From contig DATLNC010000063.1 in NCBI GenBank assembly GCA_035536935.1, positions 1 through 64,000 of the forward strand: a stretch of DNA of 64,000 nt, written 5' to 3'. The notes beneath the pieces were generated by a model, which searched no databases, was not told the origin of the DNA, and saw only the letters and a program-made list of their open reading frames with translations. The stretch's first letter is position 1, and every line of letters begins with the position of its first letter. The position numbers and the translations under genes were made by a program. The stretch comes from DATMER01 sp035536935 (GTDB lineage: Bacteria; Acidobacteriota; Thermoanaerobaculia; Multivoradales; UBA5704). Shown here one piece after another: positions 50,763 through 58,806 of the stretch.

Positions 50763-51065
50763 CTAGCCATCCGGATCGATGTAGCCGGAGCTGTCCGCCT
50801 TGGCCGAACCCGGCTGGCCGTCCGGGTCGATATTCGCCGAGCTGTCGCCCGTCGGCTTCGGCTGGCCGTTTGGATCGATGTTGGCGCTGGACATCTCCCA
50901 GACGGCGGTGACGGATGGCGGCAGGCCGAGCCACGCGGCCAGCCGGACGATCCAATTCCCCGGGTCCCGCCGCGCCGGACCCGCGGCCGAGGCCGGGACC
51001 GGGGCCAGCAGGAGCGCGGCCAGGGCCGCGGGCGCAATCCAACCCTTTCTCTGATTCCGCAACAT
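50763..51065 (-). CDS. Small secreted protein with IDPDG repeats
   Basis: The 100-residue precursor has a signal peptide (APAALAALLLAPVPASAA) and ends in three copies of an 11-14-residue repeat, SANIDPNGQP, SANIDPDGQP and SGYIDPDG, the last directly at the stop. The Asp/Asn-rich turns resemble calcium-binding loops but are too short to call. GAGGGGG lies before the ATG. It is transcribed in the same direction as the TPR gene downstream of it, across the inverted repeat. Confidence 0.65.
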   Translation of the reverse strand: MLRNQRKGWIAPAALAALLLAPVPASAAGPARRDPGNWIVRLAAWLGLPPSVTAVWEMSSANIDPNGQPKPTGDSSANIDPDGQPGSAKADSSGYIDPDG

Positions 51066-51436
51066 GACGTCCCCCTCTGCCCGCGGGCGCATTGCGGCCT
51101 CGATTGGCCGCAAGCCCCGCGGATTCGTCAAAAACGCGCCCTAGTGTGCGCCAGATTTCCCGGAATCGGTGCTTTCCGGTTGCTGGCGACAACCGCCGCC
51201 CGCGGGAGCGGTTTCTCGATAGCGAGACATAAGGCGCGGGAAGAGGATACGCAAGAATGCAACGGCGTGGATCGGGGAGCGTCAATTCGCGGCTCAGGAG
51301 GGATGTTCAGGCGCGGCGATCCGCGCAGGGGATTAAGAAGCCGCGAGCCCCGCGGTCCCGGCTCAGGGAACAAAAGCGCCGGAGAATAGTCCTGAAAGGC
51401 CACCAGCCAGGCGTGCTAGCATCCCCCGCTTCAGCG
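51066..51436. other. 371-base intergenic region
   Basis: No gene is recognised. Near the small secreted gene it holds a hairpin TTGCGGCC-tcgatt-GGCCGCAA (51092-51113), probably in that gene's leader. Near the peptidase gene TAGCAT (51417-51422) is a possible -10 box about 14 bases before the start. The middle shows nothing I can name. Confidence 0.5.
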
Positions 51437-52558
51437 ATGATGCTCCGAATCCTGCTCGCCGCCTGCCTGCTGGCAACGCCAGCCCTCGCCCACCCCAGGG
51501 CGCGCGACCTGGGCATCCCCTTCAACGGCACGCCGGGGCCGCTCAACGCGATCACCGACGTCCAGGGCGTCGAGGTCGGGCATGCCACGATCGTCTCGGG
51601 GGAGGCGGTGCGCACGGGGGTCACCGTGGTGTTCCCCCGCGGCAAGGGCTCGCCGGACCCGGTGTTCGCCGGCTGGTATGCCCTGAACGGCAACGGCGAG
51701 ATGACCGGGACCACCTGGATCGAGGAGGGCGGGTTCCTCGAAGGGGCGGTCTTCCTTACCAATACCAACAGCGTCGGGCTGGTGCGGGACGCCAGCATCG
51801 AGTGGTGGCTGCGCCGCTTCCCCGACGATGCCCGGGACGCCAACTTCAGCCTGCCCGTCGTCGCCGAGACCTGGGACGGCTTCCTCAACGACATCTTCGG
51901 CTTCCATGTAAAGAAGGAGCACGTCTTCCAGGCCATGGACGGCGCGTCGTCTGCTGTCGCCGAGGGGAACGTGGGCGGCGGCACGGGGATGATCTCTTAC
52001 GGCTTCAAAGGTGGGATCGGGACGTCCTCCCGCCGCCTGGAAGCAGGGGAGGGAGGCTACACGGTCGGCGTGCTGGTCCAGTCCAACCATGGCCGGAGGA
52101 ATCGATTGACTATTGCGGGTGTTCCGGTGGGGAAGGAGTTCCCCGACCTCCTGCCGGAGCCGGGGAAGCATGCGGACGGGGAGGGGTCGATCATCGTGGT
52201 CGTGGCGACGGACGCGCCGCTCCTGCCCATGCAGCTCGAGCGGCTGGCCCGGCGCGCGGCCCTGGGCATCGGCCGCGTGGGCGGCGCCGGCGAGAACACG
52301 TCGGGGGACATCCTCCTGGCGTTCTCCACGGCCAATCCCGGGGTCGCGAGATCGGCGGGCCCCGCGCGTCTGACCATGCTGCCCAACGACTCGATGGACC
52401 CGCTGTTCTGGGCCACGGTCGATGCAACCGAGGAGGCGATCGTCAACGCGATGATCGCGGCGGAGACGATGAAGGGGGCCGGCGGCAATACGGTGCACGC
52501 GCTCCCTCACGATCGCCTCCGGGAGATCTTGAAGAAACACCAACGGCTCCAGCCCTAG
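51437..52558 (+). CDS. Secreted P1-family aminopeptidase (DmpA-like)
   Basis: A 373-residue precursor with a signal peptide (MLRILLAACLLATPALA). The DmpA/L-aminopeptidase D-esterase family is recognised by AITDVQGVEVGHATI, NTNSVGLVRDA, GNVGGGTGMISYGFKGGIGTSSR and the autoprocessing site NTSGDILLAFSTAN, where Ser289 would become the N-terminal nucleophile. Such Ntn-type enzymes hydrolyse N-terminal residues, including D- or beta-amino acids, from peptides. Start is the first of two adjacent ATGs; no ribosome site is visible. The FKBP gene follows after 27 bases. Confidence 0.93.
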   Translation: MMLRILLAACLLATPALAHPRARDLGIPFNGTPGPLNAITDVQGVEVGHATIVSGEAVRTGVTVVFPRGKGSPDPVFAGWYALNGNGEMTGTTWIEEGGFLEGAVFLTNTNSVGLVRDASIEWWLRRFPDDARDANFSLPVVAETWDGFLNDIFGFHVKKEHVFQAMDGASSAVAEGNVGGGTGMISYGFKGGIGTSSRRLEAGEGGYTVGVLVQSNHGRRNRLTIAGVPVGKEFPDLLPEPGKHADGEGSIIVVVATDAPLLPMQLERLARRAALGIGRVGGAGENTSGDILLAFSTANPGVARSAGPARLTMLPNDSMDPLFWATVDATEEAIVNAMIAAETMKGAGGNTVHALPHDRLREILKKHQRLQP

Positions 52559-52585
52559 AGCCATTCACAGCGACACGGAGACGTC

Positions 52586-53485
52586 ATGAAACAGCTTTCC
52601 GCCCTCTTCGCCACCGCCCTGCTCGCCGCTCTGCCGGCGCTCGCGCAGGACCAGCCCAAGGCGGCCGACCCCCAGGCGGCCCGGCCAGCCCAGCCCAAAG
52701 CCCAGCAGGCCCCGGCCGAGGGTCAGGGCCAGAAGCCCGCGGCCCAGGGACAGACCCCGGCCCAGGGCCAGGGCCAGAAGCCCGCCGCCCTCCAGGACCG
52801 CGCCAGCTACATCATCGGCCTCAACCTCGGCCAGTCGCTCAAGGCCCAGGAGGTCCCCGTCTCGGTGGACCTGATCGTCCAGGGTCTGCGGGACGGCATC
52901 GGCGGCGGCACTGCCCTCCTCACCCCTGAGGAGATCCAGGCCGCCATGCAGGAGTTCCAGCAGCAGCTCATGACGCAGCAGCAGGCCAAGCGTGAGGCCG
53001 CGGGCGCAAAGAACATGAAGGAGAGCCAGGCGTACCTGGACCAGAACAAGGCCAAGGCAGGGGTCAAGACCACGGCGAGCGGCCTCCAGTACGAGGTGGT
53101 GAAGGAGGGGAGCGGCGAGTCTCCCAAGGCGACCGACAAGGTCACGGTCCACTACCGCGGCACGCTGCCCGACGGCACCGTGTTCGACAGCTCCTACGAC
53201 CGCAAAGAGCCGGCGACCTTCCCGGTCAACGGCGTCATCCCGGGCTGGGTCGAGGCGCTGCAGCTCATGAAGCCGGGCGCGAAGTACAAGCTCGTCATTC
53301 CGCCCGCGCTGGCCTATGCCGAGCGCGGAGCCGGCAACGACATCGGCCCCAACCAGGTCCTTATCTTCGACGTCGAGCTCCTCTCGATCGACAAGACCGC
53401 GGCGCCCGCCCCGGGTCAGCCGGCCACGCCGGAAACCGAGCCCGAGCCGCCGGCCGAGGAAGGCGAGAAGCCGCCCACGCGGTAA
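52586..53485 (+). CDS. Periplasmic FKBP-type peptidyl-prolyl isomerase
   Basis: The 299-residue product has a signal peptide (FATALLAALPALAQ), a Gln/Pro/Ala-rich linker with GQGQKPAAQGQ repeats (about 30-68), a Mip/FkpA-like dimerisation region (SYIIGLNLGQSLK ... AYLDQNKAK) and the FKBP domain (about 165-268: VTVHYRGTLPDGTVFDSSYDR, PGWVEALQLM, PPALAYAERGAG, LIFDVELLSID). It assists folding of exported proteins. GGAG precedes the ATG. A Pro/Glu tail ends the protein. Confidence 0.95.
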   Translation: MKQLSALFATALLAALPALAQDQPKAADPQAARPAQPKAQQAPAEGQGQKPAAQGQTPAQGQGQKPAALQDRASYIIGLNLGQSLKAQEVPVSVDLIVQGLRDGIGGGTALLTPEEIQAAMQEFQQQLMTQQQAKREAAGAKNMKESQAYLDQNKAKAGVKTTASGLQYEVVKEGSGESPKATDKVTVHYRGTLPDGTVFDSSYDRKEPATFPVNGVIPGWVEALQLMKPGAKYKLVIPPALAYAERGAGNDIGPNQVLIFDVELLSIDKTAAPAPGQPATPETEPEPPAEEGEKPPTR

Positions 53486-53515
53486 GCTTCCGCGCTTTCC
53501 CGGGCGGGCGGGGAA

Positions 53516-53543
53516 CCCCCTCTCCCGCGCAGCGGGGGAGGGA
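53516..53543. repeat. CCTCTCCCGC/GCGGGGGAGG hairpin (copy 1)
   Basis: An imperfect inverted repeat, CCCTCTCCCGC-gca-GCGGGGGAGGG, between convergent genes. Copies lie at 55030, 55098 and 63282. It probably serves as a terminator between the FKBP and PLP-decarboxylase genes. Confidence 0.6.
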
Positions 53544-53562
53544 GCCGCTGCCCCTTCCTCTT

Positions 53563-54987
53563 TCAACTGGCCCTCACCTCCTCAACCGCCTCCCGGATAT
53601 CTTCCAGGCACATCTCCATCCGGTCCCGGTGCGTCCGGAAGGAGAGGACGCAGATGCGGATCACGAAGCGGTCGCCGAGCTTCGTGCCGGTGAGGAAGAC
53701 CCTCTGCCGGTCGTTGACCGCCTTCATGAGCCGGCGGTTCAGCCGGTTCAGATCCTCTGTCTCCATCCCCTCCAAGTTCAGCCGGAACGCCAGCGTCGAG
53801 AGCTGGGGCTCGGCCACGACCTCGATCCCATCGATGGTTTTCAGCTCCTCCGATGCCTGCCGGGCGAGAGCGAGCTTCTCCTCCAACTCCACCCGGAAGG
53901 GGCCGATGCCGTGCATCTTCAGGGGCAGCCAGACCCGCAGCCCGCGGAACGGGCGGGTCAGCTCCGGCGACATCTCCGAGGGGTCTACCTGGTCCGGATC
54001 GTCCCGGGACTGGGGCAGGTAGTCGGCCGTGGTGCTATGGGTCCGCCTCAGCGCGCCGGCGTCGCGCACCAGGAGGGCGCCGGTGCCATAGGGGAGGAAG
54101 AGGCTCTTGTGGGGATCGAGGACCACGGAGTCCGCCAGCTCGATGCCGCGCAGGACGCGCCGGCCCTCCTCCGTCAGCAGGAAGAAGCCGCCGTACGCCC
54201 CGTCCACATGCAGCCAGAGGTCATGCCTCCGGGCCGTTTCGGCGATCTCTTCGATGGGATCGACCGCGCCCGTGTTGGTGGTGCCGCCGCTGGCCACGAC
54301 CAGGAACGGGGTGAGGCCGCGCCGCCGGTCCTCCTCGACCGCCGCTTCCAGGGCGTCCACCCGGAGGCGGAAGCGCTCGTCGGAGGGCAGCTTGCGGAGG
54401 TTCGCCGCCGGAAACCCCGCGAGGAGCGCGGCCTTCTCAAGGGAGTGGTGGACCTGGTCGGACCAGTAGAGGACGCCGGAGAGGAAGTTCTCGGGCAGGC
54501 GCTCGCGCCGGGCGGTGATGAGGGCGGTCAGGGCCGAGAGCGAGCCGCCGCTGGTCAGGATCCCCCCGGCCTCGGGCGGGTAGCCCACGATCTCCCGGAA
54601 CCAGGCGAGGACGTTGGCCTCGATCTGCCCCAGCCCGGGCGCGGAGACGAACAGGCCGACGTAGCGGTTGACGCTGTCGGCGATCAGGTCGGCGACCGCG
54701 GAGTGGAGCAGGCCGCCGCCCGGCACATAGGCGAGATAGCCCGGGCCCGCCGTGTTGAGCGAGCGCGGCACCGCCCGGTCGAAGAGAAGGTCGAGGAGCT
54801 TGGGGAAGGGGGTGGCGCTCTGCGGGAGAGGCTCGGCCAGCGAGCGGGCCAGCCGGAGCCCCCCTTCCGTGGAGCTGGCCGGCTGCTCCGGCAGGGTATC
54901 CACATGCTTCGCGATGCGCTCCATCGCCGCCTCGACCAGGCGGCGCATCTCGTCTCCGGACAGTTCCAGCGGGTGGTCGTGGCTCAT
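53563..54987 (-). CDS. PLP-dependent group II decarboxylase (aromatic amino acid type)
   Basis: A 474-residue enzyme with the group II decarboxylase pattern: GPGYLAYVPGGG, TSGGSLSALTAL, ASGGTTNTGAVDPIEEI, the PLP Asp/Ala motif HVDGAYGG and the cofactor Lys294 in LDPHKSLFLPYGTG. Close relatives decarboxylate tryptophan, tyrosine, DOPA or phenylalanine; some act as aldehyde synthases. The substrate cannot be fixed here. TAAGCT lies six bases before the ATG with no ribosome site. It stands alone between hairpin repeats. Confidence 0.9.
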   Translation of the reverse strand: MSHDHPLELSGDEMRRLVEAAMERIAKHVDTLPEQPASSTEGGLRLARSLAEPLPQSATPFPKLLDLLFDRAVPRSLNTAGPGYLAYVPGGGLLHSAVADLIADSVNRYVGLFVSAPGLGQIEANVLAWFREIVGYPPEAGGILTSGGSLSALTALITARRERLPENFLSGVLYWSDQVHHSLEKAALLAGFPAANLRKLPSDERFRLRVDALEAAVEEDRRRGLTPFLVVASGGTTNTGAVDPIEEIAETARRHDLWLHVDGAYGGFFLLTEEGRRVLRGIELADSVVLDPHKSLFLPYGTGALLVRDAGALRRTHSTTADYLPQSRDDPDQVDPSEMSPELTRPFRGLRVWLPLKMHGIGPFRVELEEKLALARQASEELKTIDGIEVVAEPQLSTLAFRLNLEGMETEDLNRLNRRLMKAVNDRQRVFLTGTKLGDRFVIRICVLSFRTHRDRMEMCLEDIREAVEEVRAS

Positions 54988-55029
54988 GCGGGGAGCTTAT
55001 GCTGGAACGGGGAGAACCCCCTCCCCGAC

Positions 55030-55053
55030 CCTCCCCCGCTGCGCGGGAGAGGG
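55030..55053. repeat. CCTCCCCCGC/GCGGGAGAGGG hairpin (copy 2)
   Basis: CCTCCCCCGCTGCGCGGGAGAGGG, an imperfect member of the same hairpin family, upstream of the decarboxylase gene. Confidence 0.55.
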
Positions 55054-55097
55054 AGCCCCCGCCCGCGTTCTGTCAGATCTTGGGGGAGGATCCGGCC

Positions 55098-55122
55098 CCC
55101 TCTCCCGCGTAGCGGGAGAGGG
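55098..55122. repeat. CCCTCTCCCGC-gta-GCGGGAGAGGG hairpin (copy 3)
   Basis: A perfect 11-base stem with a three-base loop, 16 bases after the stop of the last HEAT-repeat gene on the minus strand. It may terminate the sigma-factor operon. Confidence 0.7.
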
Positions 55123-55137
55123 CTGGGGAGGGGGTCT

Positions 55138-56190
55138 TCACTCCTCCAACATCTTCTCCAAAAACTTCACCGCCTCCGGATCATCCGACTCCGCCAGCCA
55201 GAAGAGCGCCTGCTTGCGGACCTCGCGGTCCTTGCTCTCGCGGCCGAGCCGGATCAGCAGCGGGACGCCCTTGCCGTCGGGGAGCTGCGAGAGGGCGAAC
55301 ACGCCCTGCTCGCGGACGTCCGCATCGGCATCCTTGGCGATGGCCTCCAGGATCGTGGCGGGAGCTTGCGGGTGGTCGATCTGGGAGAGCCAGAACATCG
55401 CCTGGGAGCGCACTCCGGGGCTGCGGTCCGAGCGGGCTGTCCTCACCAGGACCTCTCCGGCCTCGGGCACGGGGCTCTGGCTGAGCGCGAAGAGCGCCTT
55501 TTCCCGGATGTCGTCGTCCTTGTCCTCGCGCAGCACTTTCGTGACGACCTCGTAGCCCTCGCGGCCCCGGGCCTCCCCGAGCCAGAACAGGGCGTGCTCG
55601 CGGACGTCGGTGCGGTAGCGGGCCGAGGCGGCGAAGTCCGAAAGGGCATCCAGGGCTCCGGAATTGCGATGGAAGACGAGGGCGTCGAGGCCCTCCTCGT
55701 CCAGGCTGGTCCCCTTCCCCGGGGCGCTCCGCACCACCTCGGCGAGGTAGCGCACGCTTTCCTCGGGCTTCACCCCCTCCAGCCAGACGAAGCGCCGGCC
55801 GCCGGCATTCAGCGGACAGCTCGCGGAGACGCTGCGGATCCGATCGACCTTGCCGTCTTCGAGCCGGACGAGCACGTTCAGGAAGGGATCCTGCCGCTCC
55901 CGGTCCTTGTCCGTGCTTCCCCAGCTCTGATTGCCCTCTTCGAGCTTGCAGGGGCTGGGATTGAAGTCGCGGGTGAAGCAGCAGGAGTACCTGTGGCTCT
56001 CGAGCACGGGCACGGTCCACGACACCCAGACGGGCTGGCCGCCGCGGCCGGCCTGGCGCACGGCATCGCTCAGATTGCCGGCCGCGGGGACGGTCTCGAA
56101 GCGGGCCTCGTCGACCTTCGGCTGAGCCCAGGCGGCGGATATCGTGATAACCACGAGGAAGAAGGACAGGGAAAAGGCTTTCATTCTCAT
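55138..56190 (-). CDS. Secreted HEAT-repeat protein
   Basis: A 350-residue precursor with a signal peptide (LSFFLVVITISAAWA). After a region with four or five Cys (YSCCFTRDF, SASCPL) the C-terminal half consists of HEAT-like repeats of about 31 residues (DVREHALFWLGEARG; DIREKALFALSQSP; GVRSQAMFWLSQID; DVREQGVFALSQLP; EVRKQALFWLAESD). It is probably a periplasmic scaffold. AGGAG precedes the start, four bases after the preceding stop; it is the last gene of the ECF sigma operon. Confidence 0.85.
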   Translation of the reverse strand: MRMKAFSLSFFLVVITISAAWAQPKVDEARFETVPAAGNLSDAVRQAGRGGQPVWVSWTVPVLESHRYSCCFTRDFNPSPCKLEEGNQSWGSTDKDRERQDPFLNVLVRLEDGKVDRIRSVSASCPLNAGGRRFVWLEGVKPEESVRYLAEVVRSAPGKGTSLDEEGLDALVFHRNSGALDALSDFAASARYRTDVREHALFWLGEARGREGYEVVTKVLREDKDDDIREKALFALSQSPVPEAGEVLVRTARSDRSPGVRSQAMFWLSQIDHPQAPATILEAIAKDADADVREQGVFALSQLPDGKGVPLLIRLGRESKDREVRKQALFWLAESDDPEAVKFLEKMLEE

Positions 56191-56193
56191 GGC

Positions 56194-57393
56194 TCACTCC
56201 TGTTCGAAGATCTTGGTCACGAACGCTTCGGCCTCGGGACTGTCCATGTCCGCCAGGCGGTGGACGATCTCCTTGCGCAGCTCCCGGTCCTTCTCCGCGC
56301 GGAAGATCTCGATCAGGGCCTTGGCGTTCTCCTGGTTGGTGAGGGCGTCGATCACGGCGGTCCGGGTCCTTCGGTCCGCGCTCGCGGAGTAGATGGACCT
56401 GAGCGCCTCCATGGCCTTGGGCGACTCGTCGTTGCCCAGGCTGTGGATGGCCTCTACCCGCGTCTCGGGGTCCTTCTCGTTGCGCGCCGCGTTGATGAGG
56501 ACTTCCAGATCCCCTGTGTTGCCGAGGGCGCGGATCAGGGAGCGGCGGGTCTCGGGGTCCGACTCGCTCTGGAGAAGCGAGCGCAGCTCCGCGGCTCCGT
56601 CCGCTCCGCTCAGCATGTCGATAGCCTGCTGGCGCAGTCCCCGATCCTTCTCGGAACGGATCAGGGCCACGAGGCCTGCCCGGTGCTCCGCGATGCCGAA
56701 GGCCTCGATCACGGCCGAGCGCACCTTGCGGTCCTGGCTGGAGCTGTAGATCCCGTCGAGCTCGCCCAGGAGCGCGCGGTCCTCCTCGCCGACGATGCCG
56801 ACGTACTGGATGGCCTGCGCGCGCAGCTCCGGGTGCGCGGAGCCGCGGACGATCTGCAGGAGCGCCTGCCGCGCCTGGGGCAGGTCGCTCTGGGTGAGGA
56901 GGAACAGCGCCTTCTCCTTGTCCTCCTGCGAGTGCTTCCCATTCAGATATTGCTGCACCAGGGGCAGGGCCTTCTGCGGGTTGTGGTTCATCAGGCCACT
57001 GAGGGCGTAGAGCTTGAGCTCCTCGTCCTCCTCGGCGGAGGGTCGGACCGGTTGCCCCTGGTCGCCGCGCATCTCCACCTCCAGGGCGCGGGCGTCGTCG
57101 AGCCAGGCGCTCTTCGGGAAGGTGGCGGCGAGCTTGCGGATGGTGGCCAGGGCCTCGGCGCGGTTCCCTGCCTTGTGCTGGGCGTACGCCTTCCAGTACA
57201 GGCCGGCGTCGGCCTCGGGCCCGCCCTGCTCGGCCACCTTGCCGAAGATCGACGTGGCCTCGTTCCAGCGCCCCTCGTCGATGGCCTTCTGGCCGGAGCG
57301 GTAGAGGTCGTCCTTCGCGAAGGAAGCGAAGGCCGACCCGTCGCAGGACATCAGGAGCAGGGGGATCAGAAGGGTCAGTATTCTCATGGTCAT
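56194..57393 (-). CDS. Exported TPR/HEAT-repeat protein
   Basis: A 399-residue protein with a hydrophobic leader ending in LLLMSCDG, where the Cys could be a lipoprotein attachment site. An N-terminal TPR-like part (DDLYRSGQKAIDEGRWNEAT; LYWKAYAQHKAGNRAEAL) is followed by about eight HEAT-like repeats (VRSAVIEAFGIAEH; LRQQAIDMLSG; TRRSLIRALGN; TRVEAIHSLGN; TRTAVIDALTN). It starts directly after the anti-sigma stop and precedes a second HEAT protein. Possibly an envelope scaffold that senses or serves the stress response controlled by the sigma factor (inference). Confidence 0.83.
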   Translation of the reverse strand: MTMRILTLLIPLLLMSCDGSAFASFAKDDLYRSGQKAIDEGRWNEATSIFGKVAEQGGPEADAGLYWKAYAQHKAGNRAEALATIRKLAATFPKSAWLDDARALEVEMRGDQGQPVRPSAEEDEELKLYALSGLMNHNPQKALPLVQQYLNGKHSQEDKEKALFLLTQSDLPQARQALLQIVRGSAHPELRAQAIQYVGIVGEEDRALLGELDGIYSSSQDRKVRSAVIEAFGIAEHRAGLVALIRSEKDRGLRQQAIDMLSGADGAAELRSLLQSESDPETRRSLIRALGNTGDLEVLINAARNEKDPETRVEAIHSLGNDESPKAMEALRSIYSASADRRTRTAVIDALTNQENAKALIEIFRAEKDRELRKEIVHRLADMDSPEAEAFVTKIFEQE

Positions 57394-58152
57394 CTAGGTT
57401 TTCTCCTTGCCGGTCCGGTCCTGCCGGGCCGATTGTTCCAGCCGCTCGCCGAGGATCCGCACTTTGAACAGGAGGGCCTGCTCGTCGATCCGGTCGCGCA
57501 GCGTCTGCATCTCTTCGGGGGAAGACTCGTCCGTCGCGTGGGCGAGCTCCAGGAGGAAGGGCTCCAGCTCGTCGAGCAGCGTGGCCAGGCGCTTGCGCCC
57601 GCCGTGGCGCGCCGACTGCCGGTAGAGCCGGTTCGCCTCCAGAAGATCCTGCGCCCAGGCGCGCTCGGCGGACAGGTCCAGATCCTCGCCACCCTCGCCG
57701 GGATTGGCGTTCGCCACCTCCACCAGCAGCCTTTCCGAGCTCTCCAGATGGCCGGCGACCGCGCCTGCCAGGATGCGGTCCCGGGCCTGCTCGGGGAGCG
57801 TTTGTGCCACTTGGGGCTGCGGCCCCCACGGAAAATACCGGCCGGCCGCGAAGCCGATCACCAGGAGGAGGGCCGCCGCGGCCCAGGCGAGGCGGGGAGC
57901 AAAGACAGAGCTCCAGAAAGATTTCCGTTCCAGTTTCGGGCCCAGCCGCGGGAGCAACCGGGCCCAGACGCGGGCGCCGTACGCTTCCGGCCGCTCGGGC
58001 ACGGGCAGATCCACGGCGGCGAGCACGCTCTCCAGCGCCTCGAAGCGGGCGCGCAGCTCCGGATCGGCCGCGAGCGCCTCCCGCATCGCGACGGGATCTG
58101 CGTGCTCGCCATAGAAGAAGAGGACCAGGTCGTCGTCGGTGTACGTCTTCAT
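57394..58152 (-). CDS. Membrane-bound anti-sigma-factor-like protein
   Basis: The 252-residue protein begins with a cytoplasmic domain (DDDLVLFFYGEHADP ... LRARFEALESVLAAV), has one membrane helix (WAAAALLLVIGFAAG, about 89-103) and a periplasmic helical part. The topology and the four-base overlap (ATGA) with the ECF sigma gene indicate an anti-sigma factor, although the zinc motif of the ZAS type is absent. It would hold the sigma factor at the membrane until a signal releases it. Confidence 0.8.
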   Translation of the reverse strand: MKTYTDDDLVLFFYGEHADPVAMREALAADPELRARFEALESVLAAVDLPVPERPEAYGARVWARLLPRLGPKLERKSFWSSVFAPRLAWAAAALLLVIGFAAGRYFPWGPQPQVAQTLPEQARDRILAGAVAGHLESSERLLVEVANANPGEGGEDLDLSAERAWAQDLLEANRLYRQSARHGGRKRLATLLDELEPFLLELAHATDESSPEEMQTLRDRIDEQALLFKVRILGERLEQSARQDRTGKEKT

Positions 58153-58703
58153 GAGGACCTCACGGGATGGACGAGCGGCTCGAGTGCTCGGCGTAGCTTG
58201 CGGACGGCGCGGAAGATGGCCTGCTTGCCGGCGCTCTCTCTCAATCCCAGATGGCGGCAGATCTCGGCGATGGGCCGGCCCTCGAAGTGGCGGAGGACGA
58301 ACGCGGTCCTCTCCATGGGGCTCAGCTCCCCGAGGGCGGTCCGCACCGAGCGCTGGACCTCCTGGCTGAGGGCGGCGCGCTCCGGCCCAGGCTCCGTCGA
58401 AGGGATCGGCTCCGGCTCTTCCAGGTGCGTTTCAGGTCGTTTCTTTCTCATGATCTCGATCGCCGTATTGACCGCGATGCGATGGAGCCAGGTCCCGAAC
58501 CGGGAGCGGGCGTCGAAGCGGTGGAGCGAGCGGTAGACGCGGAGGAAGGTCTCCTGGACCGCGTCCTCCGCGGAAGCCTCGTCGCCGGTGATCCGCCAGG
58601 AGAGACGGAACACGCGGGTGCTGTGGCGCTCCACCAGCTCGCGGAACGCGTCGGCGTCTCCTTGCTGGGCGTTCTGCACGAGGACTTCATCGTCGGGCTC
58701 CAT
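58149..58703 (-). CDS. ECF-type RNA polymerase sigma factor
   Basis: The 184-residue product has sigma region 2 (DAFRELVERHSTRVFRLSWR; AEDAVQETFLRVYRSLHRF; GTWLHRIAVNTAIEIMRKKR) and region 4 (LSPMERTAFVLRHFEGRPIAE; GLRESAGKQAIFRAVRKLRR), with no region 1 or 3, as in ECF sigma factors. AAAGGAG lies four bases before the ATG. It heads an operon with an anti-sigma factor and two exported repeat proteins and diverges from the DUF5916 gene across a 103-base region bearing a GTCTAA inverted repeat. Confidence 0.93.
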   Translation of the reverse strand: MEPDDEVLVQNAQQGDADAFRELVERHSTRVFRLSWRITGDEASAEDAVQETFLRVYRSLHRFDARSRFGTWLHRIAVNTAIEIMRKKRPETHLEEPEPIPSTEPGPERAALSQEVQRSVRTALGELSPMERTAFVLRHFEGRPIAEICRHLGLRESAGKQAIFRAVRKLRRALEPLVHPVRSS

Positions 58704-58710
58704 TCGACTC

Positions 58711-58775
58711 CTTTAGACGCGGCCCATCGTTGTTGGTTAGCCAGCCAAACTTTTACGCCCTTCGTGCGTCTAAAG
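58711..58775. promoter_or_regulatory. Divergent region with a 10-base inverted repeat, ECF-type promoter on the plus strand
   Basis: CTTTAGACGC (58711-58720) and GCGTCTAAAG (58766-58775) are exact reverse complements facing the two divergent genes. On the plus strand AAACTT (58747-58752), 16 bases, then TCTAA (58769-58773) resembles an extracytoplasmic sigma promoter (AAC ... TCTAA). On the minus strand the matching box overlaps the ribosome site of the sigma gene, so that side is less convincing as a promoter. Confidence 0.5.
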
Positions 58776-58806
58776 GGCTGTACGGCCGGAGAGAGGAGAC
58801 TTTTTC

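Noticed and set aside
53629..58536. A 1635-residue open frame on the plus strand
   Set aside because: It lies opposite four to six well-supported minus-strand genes (decarboxylase, HEAT proteins, anti-sigma, sigma). Its sequence is Arg/Gly/Leu-rich with no domain; it is a shadow caused by high G+C at third codon positions.
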